A stretch of 64,000 bases of DNA from Allorhizobium pseudoryzae (GCF_011046245.1 NZ_CP049244.1:1178001-1242000), one strand, 5' to 3'; shown: positions 1 through 9,971, counted from the first letter of the stretch. Numbers and translations: made by a program. Notes: generated by a model from the sequence alone, not told the origin.

Positions 1-16
1 CATGGTTCTCCGGCGT
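1..16 (-). other. possible start of a divergent gene outside the window
   Basis: Read on the minus strand, the first bases give GGAGAACC followed by ATG at base 3, a plausible ribosome binding site and start codon of a gene running off the left edge. In other bacteria bkd operons are often divergent from an Lrp-type activator (bkdR), so that is a reasonable guess for the missing gene. Only the start codon is visible and no protein sequence supports the guess. Confidence 0.3.
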
Positions 17-304
17 GCGGAATAGATCAAAACCGGCAGAAACAACGTTCGGAAATTTCACGGCCGCACCGCTACACTGCTCTTCAGCCATTCTGACATG
101 AAGTACCCTTGGGAGGGGGTCGATATGTCGAGACATGACGATGCCTGGAGGAGATGGTGCGGCCGCTCATTCGCACGCTGGTGCGGGCAAGGCCGTCAAA
201 CTGCACGTTCCACCGTCGTCCATACGCCATACGTGAGCTGCCGCTGATGCCCGCTGACTGCTGACACGCAGTTGTCCGACCACACGTCTTTGGAGGAGAA
301 GACC
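17..304. promoter_or_regulatory. upstream region of the bkd operon
   Basis: This stretch has no convincing gene. It should carry the promoter of the bkd operon and perhaps that of the possible divergent gene at the left edge. A short inverted repeat, ATGTC-GA-GACAT, lies at 125-136, but its arms are only 5 bp and I assign it no protein. The ribosome binding site GGAGGAG at 292-298 decides the GTG start of bkdA1. Confidence 0.35.
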
Positions 305-1540
305 GTGAGTTCGCATACCAAACTGAGCTTTGCCCATCCGCCGGCGAGACCCGGCGAAACGCCGGACTTCTCCGCGCTGGAGATCCCCGCTGCCGGGGCG
401 CTTCCCGTGCCGCGGCTCGATATCGCCGCGCAGGACTGCGTCGAACACGCCAATTCGCTGATCCGGGTGATGGATGATCGTGGCGAGGCGGTCGGACCCT
501 GGGCCGACTATCTGTCGGACATGGAGCCGGAAGCCTTGCGCGAAGGTTTGCGCCACATGATGACCTCGCGGATCATCGACATGCGCATGATGAATGCGCA
601 GCGCCAGGGCAAGATGTCCTTCTACATCCAGTCGGTCGGAGAAGAGGCGATCGCCTGCGGTTTCCAGCGGTGCCTGAAGCCGGGCGACATGAATTTCCCA
701 ACCTATCGCCAGCAGGGGCTGCTGATTGCCGGCGGTTATCCGCTTGAAAAGCTGATCGGGCAGTTCTATTCCAACGCCTATGATCCTCTCCAGGGCCGGC
801 AGTTGCCCACTCTGCATTCCGCCCGCGACTACGGCTATTTCACCGTTTCCGGCAATCTCGGCACGCAATATGTGCATGCGGTCGGCTGGGCGATGGCGAA
901 TGCGCTGACGGGCAAGGACAATATCGCGATCGGCTGGATCGGCGACGGCTCGACGGCGTCGAACGATTTTCACACGGCGCTTCTCTCCGCCTCCTCCTAC
1001 TGGCCGCCGGTGATCCTCAACGTCGTCAACAATCAGTGGGCGATCTCTACCTATACCGGCGTGGCGCGCGGGCATGGGCGCACCTATGCGGCGCGGGCGC
1101 TCGGTTACGGCATCCCGGCGCTGCGCATCGACGGGAATGATTATCTCGCCGTCCTGGCGGTCACCCGCTGGGCCACCGAGCGGGTGAGGGCGGGCCACGG
1201 GGCGATCCTCATCGAATGGTACACCTACCGGGTCGGCGCGCATTCCTCCTCGGACGATCCGAGCGCCTATCGACCGAAGGACGAGGCCAAGGCCTGGCCG
1301 CTCGGCGATCCGATCGAGCGGCTGAAGCAGCACCTGATCCTCAGCGACGAATGGAGCGAAGCACGGCATGTGCAGGCGGAAGCGGAGATCCTCGCCGAGG
1401 TGATCGAGGTGCAGAAGCGCGTCGAGGCGGCCGGCACCATGATCGATCCGAAACCCATCCCCGGCGCCAGCATCTTCAAGGGCGTCTATGCCGACATGCC
1501 GGAGCATATCCGCCGGCAGCGCCAGGAAATGGGGGTCTGA
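305..1540 (+). CDS. bkdA1: branched-chain 2-oxo acid dehydrogenase E1 alpha subunit
   Basis: This is the alpha subunit of the thiamine-diphosphate-dependent E1 component. It decarboxylates the 2-oxo acids made from valine, leucine and isoleucine and passes the acyl group to E2 in the cytosol. The 411-residue protein has the ThDP motif, GDG at 213-215 and NN at 242-243, and the family loop HSSSDDPSAY at 313-322. Its length fits Pseudomonas BkdA1. I chose GTG at 305 because GGAGGAG stands 6 bases upstream; an in-frame TTG at 272 has no such site. It is the first gene of a four-gene operon and is followed by bkdA2 after one base. Confidence 0.95.
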   Translation: MSSHTKLSFAHPPARPGETPDFSALEIPAAGALPVPRLDIAAQDCVEHANSLIRVMDDRGEAVGPWADYLSDMEPEALREGLRHMMTSRIIDMRMMNAQRQGKMSFYIQSVGEEAIACGFQRCLKPGDMNFPTYRQQGLLIAGGYPLEKLIGQFYSNAYDPLQGRQLPTLHSARDYGYFTVSGNLGTQYVHAVGWAMANALTGKDNIAIGWIGDGSTASNDFHTALLSASSYWPPVILNVVNNQWAISTYTGVARGHGRTYAARALGYGIPALRIDGNDYLAVLAVTRWATERVRAGHGAILIEWYTYRVGAHSSSDDPSAYRPKDEAKAWPLGDPIERLKQHLILSDEWSEARHVQAEAEILAEVIEVQKRVEAAGTMIDPKPIPGASIFKGVYADMPEHIRRQRQEMGV

Positions 1541-1541
1541 C

Positions 1542-2555
1542 ATGCCGCATCTGACCATGATCGAGGCGCTGCGGGACGCGATGGACGTCATGCTGGCGCG
1601 CGACCCGCAGGTCATCCTCTTCGGCGAGGATGTCGGCTATTTCGGCGGTGTCTTTCGTTGCACCTCCGGCCTGCAGAAGAAATATGGCGAGGAGCGCGTC
1701 TTCGATACGCCGATCAATGAAAGCGCCATCGTCGGGCTCGGCATCGGCATGGCGGCACAGGGGATGAAACCCTGCGTCGAAATCCAGTTCGCCGATTATG
1801 TTTTCCCCGCCTACGACCAGATCACCCAGGAGGCGGCGCGCATCCGCCACCGCTCGAACGAGCAGTTTTCCTGCCCGCTCGTCATCCGCATGCCGACGGG
1901 CGGCGGCATTTTTGGCGGCCAGACGCACAGCCAGAGCCCGGAGGCGCTGTTTACCCATGTGGCCGGCCTCAAGGTGGTGCAACCGGCCACGCCTTACGAT
2001 GCCAAGGGTCTGCTGATCGCTTCGATCGAATGTCCGGACCCGGTGATCTTCCTGGAGCCGAAGCGTCTCTACAACGGTCCCTTCAATGGCGACCACAAGG
2101 CGCCGGCGCAAAGCTGGAAGACCCATGCTCTGGGGGATGTGCCGGAGGGGCACTATGCGATCCCCCTCGGCAAGGCACGCATCCACCGGGAGGGTGAGGC
2201 CGTGACGATCCTCACCTACGGCACGATGGTTTTTGTTGCGGAAGCGGCGGTGGAGAAAGCCGGCATCGACGCGGAAATCATCGACCTGCGCTCGCTGCTG
2301 CCACTCGATCTGGAGGCGATCGAGGCCTCGGTGAGGAAGACCGGCCGCTGCATCGTGCTGCATGAGGCGACCAAGACTTCAGGGCTTGCAGGCGAAATCA
2401 TCGCCTGTGTGCAGGAGGCCTGCTTCTACCACCTGGAAGCGCCGATCCAGCGCGTGACGGGCTGGGATGCGCCTTATCCGCATGCGCTGGAATGGGACTA
2501 CTTTCCCGGCCAGGACCGTGTCTGCCGGGCGCTTGAAGCGGTGATGGAGGTCTGA
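1542..2555 (+). CDS. bkdA2: branched-chain 2-oxo acid dehydrogenase E1 beta subunit
   Basis: This is the beta subunit of the E1 heterotetramer; it completes the thiamine diphosphate site with the alpha subunit. The 337-residue protein begins MPHLTMIEALRDAM and shows the transketolase-like pyrimidine-binding domain (FGEDVGYFGG, DTPINESAIVGLGIG, EIQFADYVFPAYDQ) followed by the C-terminal transketolase domain (DLRSLLPLD, HEATKTSGLAGEI). The ATG at 1542 starts one base after the bkdA1 stop, so the two are translationally coupled. An upstream extension in the same frame would overlap bkdA1 and is not needed. Confidence 0.95.
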   Translation: MPHLTMIEALRDAMDVMLARDPQVILFGEDVGYFGGVFRCTSGLQKKYGEERVFDTPINESAIVGLGIGMAAQGMKPCVEIQFADYVFPAYDQITQEAARIRHRSNEQFSCPLVIRMPTGGGIFGGQTHSQSPEALFTHVAGLKVVQPATPYDAKGLLIASIECPDPVIFLEPKRLYNGPFNGDHKAPAQSWKTHALGDVPEGHYAIPLGKARIHREGEAVTILTYGTMVFVAEAAVEKAGIDAEIIDLRSLLPLDLEAIEASVRKTGRCIVLHEATKTSGLAGEIIACVQEACFYHLEAPIQRVTGWDAPYPHALEWDYFPGQDRVCRALEAVMEV

Positions 2556-2557
2556 CC

Positions 2558-3874
2558 ATGGCAATCCGAACAATCAGGCTGCCGGATGTCGGCGAAGGCG
2601 TGACCGAGGCGGAAGTCGCCGAGATCCTGGTGAAGCCCGGCGATCTGGTGCGCGAGGACGATCCGATCGCCGCGGTGATGACCGACAAGGCGACGGTCGA
2701 GATCACCTCCGCCTATAGCGGCAAGGTGGTCTGGATCGGCGGTGAGGTGGGAAAGACGCTCGCCATCGGCTCCGATCTCATCCGCATCGAGGACGATACG
2801 GCCGCAGGCGCCGAAGAGGAGCCGAAAGCTGTGCCGGTTGCGGAGCCGGCGACCGTAGCGCAAAGCGTCACGCCTGTTGAACCTGCCAAGCAGACGACGC
2901 CTTCACCCATTTCGGCGGTCGATTCCGGCACGCGGACAGCCGTCTCTTCTCCGCAGCCGATGCCGCCGAACGCGGCCATTCCGCCACGCGCGGAGGGCGC
3001 TCCGGTTCTGGCCTCGCCCGCCGTGCGCCAGCGGGCGCGCGACGGTGGCATCGATCTGCGCCAGGTGTCCGGAAGCGGGCCGGCGGGGCGGATCACCCAT
3101 GCCGATCTCGATTCGCTGTTTCAGCAGGCAGGGCAGGGGGGAGGTGCTGCGACGTCCTCTCTCCAACCGCAGCCGGAGACGGTGGAGACGGTCAAGGTTG
3201 CCGGTCTGCGCCGGATGATCGCCCGGCGGATGAGCGAGGCGAATGCCAGCATTCCGCACATCACCGTGGTCGAGGAGGTCGATGTCACCGAGATCGAGGC
3301 GCTCAGGGTCAAGCTCAACGAGACGCGCGGCGACAGGCCGAAGCTGACGCTTCTGCCGCTGATTGCTGCGGCGCTGGTGAAGGCCAAACAAAGCAATCCC
3401 AAAATCTTCGCGCGCTATGACGACGAGGCCGACGAGGTGCAGTATTCGAGCGCCGTCCACATCGGCATCGCCACGATGACCGACGGCGGGCTGATGGTGC
3501 CGGTCCTGCGGCATGCGGAGGCGCTCGATCTCTTCGGCATGGCGACCGAAATCGGGCGGCTGTCGGAGGCCTGCCGGAAGAACAAGGCCAAACGCGAGGA
3601 GCTGTCCGGCTCCACGATCACCATCACCTCGCTCGGGCCGCTCGGCGCGATTGCCACGACGCCGATCATCAACAAGCCAGAAGTGGCGATCCTCGGCATC
3701 AACCGCATGGCCGTGCGGCCGAGTTGGAACGGCACGGCCTTCGTGCCGCGTACGATGATGAACATATCCGCGAGCTTCGATCACCGTGTCATCGATGGCT
3801 GGGATGCCGCTGTCTTCGTCCAGAAGATGAAGGTGCTTCTGGAAACGCCCGCCATGATCTTCATGAAGGATTGA
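2558..3874 (+). CDS. bkdB: lipoamide acyltransferase E2 of the branched-chain 2-oxo acid dehydrogenase
   Basis: This is the E2 core that carries the acyl group on lipoyl-lysine and transfers it to CoA. The order of domains is visible: an N-terminal lipoyl domain with TDKA around the lipoylated Lys44, an Ala/Pro-rich linker (about 85-145), a peripheral-subunit-binding domain at about 148-188 (SPAVRQRARDGGIDL), and a C-terminal catalytic domain ending in the DHRVIDG motif with His409 and Asp413. The 438-residue length with one lipoyl domain is normal for BkdB. It starts two bases after the bkdA2 stop and lies within the operon. Confidence 0.95.
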   Translation: MAIRTIRLPDVGEGVTEAEVAEILVKPGDLVREDDPIAAVMTDKATVEITSAYSGKVVWIGGEVGKTLAIGSDLIRIEDDTAAGAEEEPKAVPVAEPATVAQSVTPVEPAKQTTPSPISAVDSGTRTAVSSPQPMPPNAAIPPRAEGAPVLASPAVRQRARDGGIDLRQVSGSGPAGRITHADLDSLFQQAGQGGGAATSSLQPQPETVETVKVAGLRRMIARRMSEANASIPHITVVEEVDVTEIEALRVKLNETRGDRPKLTLLPLIAAALVKAKQSNPKIFARYDDEADEVQYSSAVHIGIATMTDGGLMVPVLRHAEALDLFGMATEIGRLSEACRKNKAKREELSGSTITITSLGPLGAIATTPIINKPEVAILGINRMAVRPSWNGTAFVPRTMMNISASFDHRVIDGWDAAVFVQKMKVLLETPAMIFMKD

Positions 3875-3877
3875 GCG

Positions 3878-5272
3878 ATGACGGATCTCTCCTGCAACGT
3901 TCTGGTGATCGGAGCCGGGCCCGGCGGTTATGTGGCGGCCATCCGCGCCGGCCAGTTGGGTCTTGAGACGATCATCGTGGAGCAGAAGGCGCACGGCGGC
4001 ACCTGCCTCAACATCGGCTGCATTCCCTCCAAGGCGCTGATCCACGCCGCGCAGGAGTTCTTTGCGGTGCGCGAGGCCTCCGGCGGGCACTCGAAACTCG
4101 GCATCCGCACCTCGGACGTGCGCATCGATCTGGCAAAGACAGTTGCCTGGAAGGATGGCATTGTGCGGCAACTGACCGGCGGGGTCTCAGGCCTCTTGAA
4201 GAAGGCCGGGGTGCGGTCCGTTCAGGGGCGGGCACGCATCGTGGACGGCAAAACCGTTGCGGTGGAGACGGCAGACGGTGTCGTGCGGATCTCCTGCCGC
4301 AACCTGGTGATCGCCACCGGCTCCCGACCGGTCGAGGTTCCGTCACTGCCCTTCGGAGGCAACATCCTGTCATCCACCGAGGCGCTGTCACTGACCGCCG
4401 TGCCCGAAACCTTGGCCGTGGTCGGGGGCGGTTATATCGGTCTCGAGATCGGTACGGCCTATGCGAAACTGGGTGCCAAGGTCTCGATCTTCGAAGCCAA
4501 GCCGCACATCTTGCCGCAGTACGACGAGGAACTGTCGCGGCCGGTCGTGGCGCGGCTGAAGGCGCTTGGCGTGGCGGTGCATGTGAACGCCATGGTGGAG
4601 GGCTACGATTCGGATCAGTCGATGTTGCGCGTGCGGACAGGCTCGGAGGTCACGGAAAGTGCAGCTGAGAAGGTACTGGTCACGGTCGGGCGCCAGCCGG
4701 CGCTGGAAGATCTGGGCCTTGATCAACTCCGCCTTGACATGGAAGGCCGCTTCATCCGCACCGACACGCGCGGGCAGACCTCCATGCGTGGCGTCTATGC
4801 CATCGGCGACGTGACCGGCGAGCCGATGCTGGCGCATCGGGCGATGGCGCAGGGGGAGATCGTGGCGGACGCCATGGTCGGGCATGGCGGCGGGTGGGAC
4901 AAACGCGCGATTCCCGCCGTCTGTTTTACCGATCCGGAACTGGTCGTCGCGGGCCTTCTTCCGGATCAGGCCCGTGATACTGGTCGGGATGTCGGCGTCG
5001 CGACCTATCCGCTGCAGGCGAATGGCCGCGCGTTGACGCTGGAGCGTCCCGATGGCTTCGTGCGGATCGTCTTCGACAAACCATCGGGCCTTGTCCTTGG
5101 ACTTCAGGCGGTCGGCGCCGGTTGTTCGGAACTTGCCGGCGAGTTTGCGCTGGCGCTCGAAATGTGCGCAACGCTGACGGATATCGCTGCAACCATTCAT
5201 GCCCACCCCACACTGGGGGAGACCGTGCAGGAGGCGGCGCTGATGGGCCTTGGCAAGGCGTTGCACGCCTGA
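3878..5272 (+). CDS. lpdV: dihydrolipoyl dehydrogenase E3 of the bkd complex
   Basis: This flavoprotein reoxidises dihydrolipoamide on E2 with NAD. The 464-residue protein has an N-terminal FAD motif (GAGPGG), the redox disulfide in CLNIGC (Cys43 and Cys48), a second dinucleotide fold (VGGGYIGLEIG), the FAD motif YAIGDVTGEPMLAHRA, and the C-terminal HAHPTLGE with catalytic His443 and Glu448. It begins 3 bases after bkdB and is the last gene of the operon, so it is probably the E3 dedicated to the branched-chain complex (LpdV type). A likely terminator follows at 5340-5369. Confidence 0.93.
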   Translation: MTDLSCNVLVIGAGPGGYVAAIRAGQLGLETIIVEQKAHGGTCLNIGCIPSKALIHAAQEFFAVREASGGHSKLGIRTSDVRIDLAKTVAWKDGIVRQLTGGVSGLLKKAGVRSVQGRARIVDGKTVAVETADGVVRISCRNLVIATGSRPVEVPSLPFGGNILSSTEALSLTAVPETLAVVGGGYIGLEIGTAYAKLGAKVSIFEAKPHILPQYDEELSRPVVARLKALGVAVHVNAMVEGYDSDQSMLRVRTGSEVTESAAEKVLVTVGRQPALEDLGLDQLRLDMEGRFIRTDTRGQTSMRGVYAIGDVTGEPMLAHRAMAQGEIVADAMVGHGGGWDKRAIPAVCFTDPELVVAGLLPDQARDTGRDVGVATYPLQANGRALTLERPDGFVRIVFDKPSGLVLGLQAVGAGCSELAGEFALALEMCATLTDIAATIHAHPTLGETVQEAALMGLGKALHA

Positions 5273-5339
5273 ACGGCGCTCCGAAATTCGCCGCATTCCT
5301 CCGCGACTCTGTCCTTAACGGCTGAACCGGATCGCCTTC

Positions 5340-5369
5340 GCACCTCCGCGCGTGACAGGTGTTTTTTTT
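5340..5369 (+). terminator. likely rho-independent terminator of the bkd operon
   Basis: CACCT (5341-5345) pairs with AGGTG (5357-5361) across an 11-base loop and is followed directly by eight T residues (5362-5369). The stem is short, but the T run is the longest in the region and lies 70 bases beyond the lpdV stop. Confidence 0.55.
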
Positions 5370-5628
5370 GGGCGGCGCAGCAATTCCTGCCGCATCATGT
5401 CGTTTTCGCGGCGGGATGACAGACGGAACGCCGCCGGATCTGGCGCGAAACTGCCGCTAATTCCCTGAATAAACACGCAAATGTGATAATCTATCATTTT
5501 CTTCTTGCGCGATACCGCGAACCATGCTGCATTGCACATATGCATAGCCGCTCAGATATTGAGGGAGCGCTTCCAAGATTTTTTCAACCGCGGGGCATGA
5601 CGCCTCTGCCCATTTGGAAGGACTAGCA
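5370..5628 (+). promoter_or_regulatory. leader and promoter region of the UDP-glucose dehydrogenase gene
   Basis: No gene is evident here. From about 5460 the sequence becomes AT-richer than its surroundings, as expected for a promoter. It contains a small inverted repeat TGATA-ATC-TATCA at 5484-5496 and, further down, TTGCACATATGCATA. I could not fit a convincing -35/-10 pair. The ribosome binding site GGAAGGA at 5616-5622 belongs to the next gene. Confidence 0.35.
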
Positions 5629-7032
5629 ATGCGGATCACCATCTTCGGTATAGGGTATGTGGGTCTCGTGCAGGCGGCAGTTCTGGCCGAGACTGGTCAC
5701 GACGTCCTGTGCGTCGACATCGATCCCGACAAGATCGAGAACCTTAAGAAAGGGATCATCCCGATCTATGAGCCGGGCCTCGAGCCGATGGTCAAAGCCA
5801 ATTTCAACGAAGGCCGGCTGCTCTTCACCACGGACATCGGCGCGGGCGTCGATTTCGGCGCGATCCAGATGATCGCGGTCGGCACGCCGCCCGGCGAGGA
5901 TGGTTCGGCGGATCTTCGGCATGTGCTGAAGGTGGCTGCATCGATCGGTCAGGCGATGAACGAGGACAAGATCGTCGTGACGAAGAGCACGGTGCCCGTC
6001 GGCACTGGCCAGAAGGTGGGTGAGGCCATTGCCGCCGAACTTGCCAAGCGCAGCCTTGCAGATAGCCTGTCGGTCAGCATCGTCTCCAATCCGGAATTTC
6101 TGAAGGAAGGATCGGCGGTTGCCGATTGCTCGAAGCCGGACCGGATCATCGTCGGTTGCGACGATACAGAGACGATCGAGGTGATGCGCGAGCTTTACGC
6201 GCCCTTCAACCGCAACCGTGACCGCATGATCGTGATGGACCTGCGCAGCGCGGAATTCACCAAATATGCCGCCAACTGCATGCTGGCGAGCCGCATCAGC
6301 TTCATGAACGAGATGGCAAACCTCGCCGAACTGGTGGGGGCGGACATCGAGCGCGTGCGTGTCGGCATCGGCAGCGATCCGCGCATCGGTTACGATTTCA
6401 TCTATGCCGGCATCGGCTATGGCGGCTCCTGCTTCCCGAAGGATGTCTCTGCCCTCATCCGCACCGCCGAAAGCGTGTCCTACGAACCAACGATCCTGAA
6501 GGCGGTGGAGAGCCGCAACCGTGCCCAGAAGGGCGTGCTGTTCGACAAGATCAGGGATTACTTCGAAGGTGACCTGAAGGGGCGGCGTTTGGCGCTCTGG
6601 GGTCTCGCCTTCAAGGCGAATACCGATGACATGCGCGAATCCCCGGCGCGCGTGCTGCTCGAACAGCTCTGGGCGGTCGGTGCGACGGTGCAGGCGTTTG
6701 ATCCGGAAGCCATGGTGCAATGCCAGGAGATCTACGGCCAGCGCGACGACCTGGTGCTCTGCGGTACCAAGGAAGGGGCGCTTCGCCATGCCGACGGCCT
6801 GATCGTTGCGACCGAATGGAAGAATTTCCGCTCGCCTTCCTTCGATCTGATCCGCCAGGCGCTGAACCATCCGGTCATCTTCGACGGTCGCAACATGTAT
6901 GCGCCGGCAACCGTTGCCCAGCACGGGCTCGACTATTTCTCGATCGGCCGTGCGCCGGTGCGTGTGTCGGGCGAGGCGCTTCAAACGGCCAGGTCTGTTT
7001 CCGCAGCCGAGGCGGTGCTGCACCGGCTCTGA
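5629..7032 (+). CDS. ugd: UDP-glucose 6-dehydrogenase
   Basis: It oxidises UDP-glucose to UDP-glucuronate with two NAD, supplying uronic acid for surface polysaccharides; rhizobial homologues are called RkpK. The 467-residue protein starts with a Rossmann motif (FGIGYVG), carries the conserved NPEFLKEG segment, and has the catalytic Cys268 in [10 protein letters not shown]. The C-terminal third has the family's UDP-binding domain ([15 protein letters not shown]). I chose ATG 5629 because GGAAGGA lies just upstream; the in-frame TTG at 5614 overlaps that site. It stands at the head of a polysaccharide cluster with a glycosyltransferase and a flippase. Confidence 0.93.
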   Translation: MRITIFGIGYVGLVQAAVLAETGHDVLCVDIDPDKIENLKKGIIPIYEPGLEPMVKANFNEGRLLFTTDIGAGVDFGAIQMIAVGTPPGEDGSADLRHVLKVAASIGQAMNEDKIVVTKSTVPVGTGQKVGEAIAAELAKRSLADSLSVSIVSNPEFLKEGSAVADCSKPDRIIVGCDDTETIEVMRELYAPFNRNRDRMIVMDLRSAEFTKYAANCMLASRISFMNEMANLAELVGADIERVRVGIGSDPRIGYDFIYAGIGYGGSCFPKDVSALIRTAESVSYEPTILKAVESRNRAQKGVLFDKIRDYFEGDLKGRRLALWGLAFKANTDDMRESPARVLLEQLWAVGATVQAFDPEAMVQCQEIYGQRDDLVLCGTKEGALRHADGLIVATEWKNFRSPSFDLIRQALNHPVIFDGRNMYAPATVAQHGLDYFSIGRAPVRVSGEALQTARSVSAAEAVLHRL

Positions 7033-7123
7033 TCGTGATCCGTGCTGCCGTCCTTGTTGTGCGGCGGCAGTGCCCAAGCTTTTGCAGGCGGTTTACCCGC
7101 CCACCTGACACCTGAGGTTCTGT

Positions 7124-8443
7124 ATGATCAACAGCAACACGGCGCCGGTCACGGTCATCATCCCCACCTACAATCGCGCGGACCTGATCGCCCAGTCGAT
7201 CGACAGTGTTCTCGACCAGACCTGGCGTCCGCACGAGATCATCGTGGTGGTGGACGGCTCCACCGATGACACGGTGGCACGGCTTCAACCCTATGCCGAT
7301 CGCGTAAAGGTCGTTGTCAAGGAAAACGGCGGCAAGTCGAGCGCCTTGAACCTCGGGCTTTCGATGGCAAGCCAGCCCTATGTCTGGATCTTTGACGATG
7401 ACGACATTGCCACGCCCGATGCGCTGCGGCGCCTGGTGCTGGCGCTCGAGGACAATCCGGAGGCCGGCTTCTCCTATGGCCTGCTCGACAAGTTCTATGG
7501 CGGCTGGCCGGGCGAGGTGACCGAGCCGCTGATCTGCTACCGGTCGTCGGACCAGCGGGCGCTTTATCTGAAACTGATGCAGGATTTCTTTATCTGGCAG
7601 GGCGCCATGCTGGTGCGCAAGAGCTGTTATGACAGCGTCGGCCCCTTTGACATCCGTTTTTCGCGCTCGCAGGACTACCAGATGCTGCTGAGGCTCGCCC
7701 GTCGTTTCGCAGGCGTCGGCGTGCCGGAGGTGATGTTCCACCAGCGCCACCATGAGGGTGAGCGCGGCCCGCAGCATGCCCGCTTCAAATCGAAGGATGC
7801 CGAGGCCGTCTGGGCGCGCTTCAACCGGCTGATGTTCGACGAGATCTACGAAAGCCACGGGCTGGACGAGTTCTGCATCGGCGCCGTGAGCCCGGATCTC
7901 GATGCACGGGCGCAGCTGACCGCGCTTCTGCAGCGGGCGGCGATCATGGCGCGCAAGGGCATCTGGCCACGCGCGATCGCTGACATGATGGCCGCATCCA
8001 CCCGGGCCGCCTTCCTGGAGACCACCGGCGTACCCGTACACCTTCAGGCACAGGAGATGTCGGCGCTGCGGGCTGTTTTTGAGCACGGTGCTCGCTCCGC
8101 CTTTCCGAGTTTTGCCGAGGCGAAGGGGTTTCGCCGCGCGCTTGCCAATTTCACACCCGAGCTTCGGTCGCAGATCATCGGCAACCTGCTTCTGCCCGTC
8201 ACCAACCGCATGAGGCTTTTGCCAAGCCGCGTGAACAAGGCAGAAGAAGCGCGTCAGATCGCATACCAGTTGACCTGCCTCGCACAGCCTGCAGCACTTC
8301 CGGTCTATCTTGCGGCCCGACGGACCGAATACCGTCTCTATGGCGTGGAGCGGCTGAACCCTTCCGCGGACGATACCGCCCTGCGCCTGCGGCGTCCCTC
8401 CGGCCCCTCGGGCGACCTGTCGATGTCCGGTTCCGCTCCATGA
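7124..8443 (+). CDS. family 2 glycosyltransferase
   Basis: An inverting GT-A glycosyltransferase, probably adding a sugar to a lipid-linked polysaccharide precursor at the inner membrane. The N-terminal 250 residues show the GT2 pattern: VTVIIPTYNRA at 9-19, DGSTDD at 44-49 and the acidic run FDDDD at 90-94, which holds the metal- and nucleotide-binding aspartates. About 190 C-terminal residues resemble no domain I recognise and show no clear membrane span. The start ATG follows CTGAGGT. The stop overlaps the start of the flippase gene by four bases (ATGA), so the two are coupled. Confidence 0.88.
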   Translation: MINSNTAPVTVIIPTYNRADLIAQSIDSVLDQTWRPHEIIVVVDGSTDDTVARLQPYADRVKVVVKENGGKSSALNLGLSMASQPYVWIFDDDDIATPDALRRLVLALEDNPEAGFSYGLLDKFYGGWPGEVTEPLICYRSSDQRALYLKLMQDFFIWQGAMLVRKSCYDSVGPFDIRFSRSQDYQMLLRLARRFAGVGVPEVMFHQRHHEGERGPQHARFKSKDAEAVWARFNRLMFDEIYESHGLDEFCIGAVSPDLDARAQLTALLQRAAIMARKGIWPRAIADMMAASTRAAFLETTGVPVHLQAQEMSALRAVFEHGARSAFPSFAEAKGFRRALANFTPELRSQIIGNLLLPVTNRMRLLPSRVNKAEEARQIAYQLTCLAQPAALPVYLAARRTEYRLYGVERLNPSADDTALRLRRPSGPSGDLSMSGSAP

Positions 8444-9939
8444 GTGCGGAAACGCCCGTTCGCAGCGAGTTCGACCCCGACCAGACCAGCTATCGCCGAT
8501 CGGTGCAGGCGGGGGCGATCGTCACCGGCTCCTCGCAGGCAGTGGTGGCGCTCTGCCAGATCGTCTCCGTGATCGTGCTGTCGCGCCTGCTGTCGCCATC
8601 AGATTTCGGCATCGTCGCCATGAGCTGGCCGGTGATCGGTCTTCTGTCGATCTTCCAGGATTTCGGCCTGACCCAGGCGACCGTGCAGCGACCGGGCATT
8701 ACCCGGCAGGATGTCAATTTTCTCTTCTGGCTGAATGTCGGCATCAGCGGGCTGGTGGCACTGGCGATCTTTGCGACGGCACCGCTGGCGGCGGCCTTCT
8801 ATAGCGAACCGAAGATCGCGGCCCTTCTGATGGCGATGAGCTGCCTTGTCCTGATCCAAGGGCTCGGCGCCCAGCATACGGCGCTTTTGAACCGCCGCAT
8901 GCGCTTTCCGGCCCTCTCGGCCATGGAGGTCGCCGGTGCGCTGGGCGGTCTTGGTACTTCCGTCACCTGGGCGCTGCTGTCGCCCTCCTACTGGGCGCTG
9001 TTCGGCGGCTCGCTGGTGACGGTGCTTTTGCCCGTCATTCTCGCCTGGACGCTGAGTGGCTGGCGGCCCGGTCTGCCGCGCCGTGCCGAGGGCGCGCGGG
9101 CGCTCGTCAATTTCGGCGCCGGGCTGACCGGCTTCAACCTGGCGAATTTCGTCGCCCGCAATGCCGACAATGTGCTGATTGGACGTTTTCTCGGCGGTGC
9201 GCAGCTTGGCCTCTACGACCGTGCCTACAAGCTGATGCTGATGCCGCTTCGCCAGGCGACCAATCCGCTGGCGCGTGTGATGGTGCCGACGCTCGCCAGG
9301 CTCTCGGACGAGCCGGCACGCTACCGGCAGGCCTATCTGACCGTCGTACCGCTGCTGCTGATTGCACTGGTGCCCGGGATTGCGGCGCTGATCATCGTGG
9401 CGCCGACCTTCATTCCTTTTCTGCTCGGGCCGGAATGGCAGGAAAGTGCGCTGATCTTCAGCGCGCTTGGGTTCGCCGGCCTGCTGCAGCCGCTCAACAA
9501 CCCGGCGGGCTGGCTGTTCATATCGCAGGGGCGCTCGCGCGATTTCATGATCTGGGGTGTGGTGACCGCCACCACCTCGGTCGCCGCCTTCGTCATCGGT
9601 CTGCCCTACGGCGTTTACGGTGTCGCGGTCTGCTACACGATCAGCGAATATCTGCGCACACCTTTTCTCTGGTGGTTCATTGGCCGCAAGGGCCCTGTGC
9701 GGGTCCGCGACATGCTGAGTGCTGCAGGCCCGACGCTCATTGGGGCGCATCTGGCGATCGGCGGATTTTTCTGGCTGGACCCGGCGCTGCCGGGCAATCC
9801 GATCGCCCAGGCGGCGATTGCCGCATCGCTGACCTATTCCGTCTCCATCCTGATCGCGCTGATCTTTCCGTCCGGGCGAGATGCCGCACGCAACCTCTTG
9901 GGCATGATCCCCCGCCGCCTGCAGCGCAAGAGCAGTTGA
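8440..9939 (+). CDS. polysaccharide flippase of the MOP superfamily (Wzx/oligosaccharide exporter type)
   Basis: A polytopic membrane protein of 499 residues, expected to flip a lipid-linked oligosaccharide across the inner membrane. It has about 12-14 hydrophobic segments, for example AIVTGSSQAVVALCQIVSVI, and the family's N-terminal RLLSPSDFGIVAMSWPVIGL segment. A RNADNVLIGRFLGGAQLGLY segment follows mid-protein; it is typical of the lipopolysaccharide biosynthesis/PST family. It overlaps the upstream GT2 gene by four bases. The acceptor cannot be told from sequence. Confidence 0.9.
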   Translation: MSAETPVRSEFDPDQTSYRRSVQAGAIVTGSSQAVVALCQIVSVIVLSRLLSPSDFGIVAMSWPVIGLLSIFQDFGLTQATVQRPGITRQDVNFLFWLNVGISGLVALAIFATAPLAAAFYSEPKIAALLMAMSCLVLIQGLGAQHTALLNRRMRFPALSAMEVAGALGGLGTSVTWALLSPSYWALFGGSLVTVLLPVILAWTLSGWRPGLPRRAEGARALVNFGAGLTGFNLANFVARNADNVLIGRFLGGAQLGLYDRAYKLMLMPLRQATNPLARVMVPTLARLSDEPARYRQAYLTVVPLLLIALVPGIAALIIVAPTFIPFLLGPEWQESALIFSALGFAGLLQPLNNPAGWLFISQGRSRDFMIWGVVTATTSVAAFVIGLPYGVYGVAVCYTISEYLRTPFLWWFIGRKGPVRVRDMLSAAGPTLIGAHLAIGGFFWLDPALPGNPIAQAAIAASLTYSVSILIALIFPSGRDAARNLLGMIPRRLQRKSS

Positions 9940-9971
9940 TCCCACCTATGCCATCGATCGTCGAGGACACC

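Noticed and set aside
125..136. ATGTC-GA-GACAT before bkdA1 as a regulator site
   Set aside because: The arms are only 5 bp, and no known Lrp-type consensus match or second copy was seen.
167..1615. Long open frame on the minus strand across bkdA1
   Set aside because: It is antisense to an unmistakable E1 alpha gene and its translation is Arg/His/Gly-rich with no domain; long antisense frames are common in GC-rich DNA.
5484..5496. TGATA-ATC-TATCA inverted repeat before ugd as an operator
   Set aside because: Arms of 5 bp in an AT-rich stretch can arise by chance, and no second copy or matching regulator is present.
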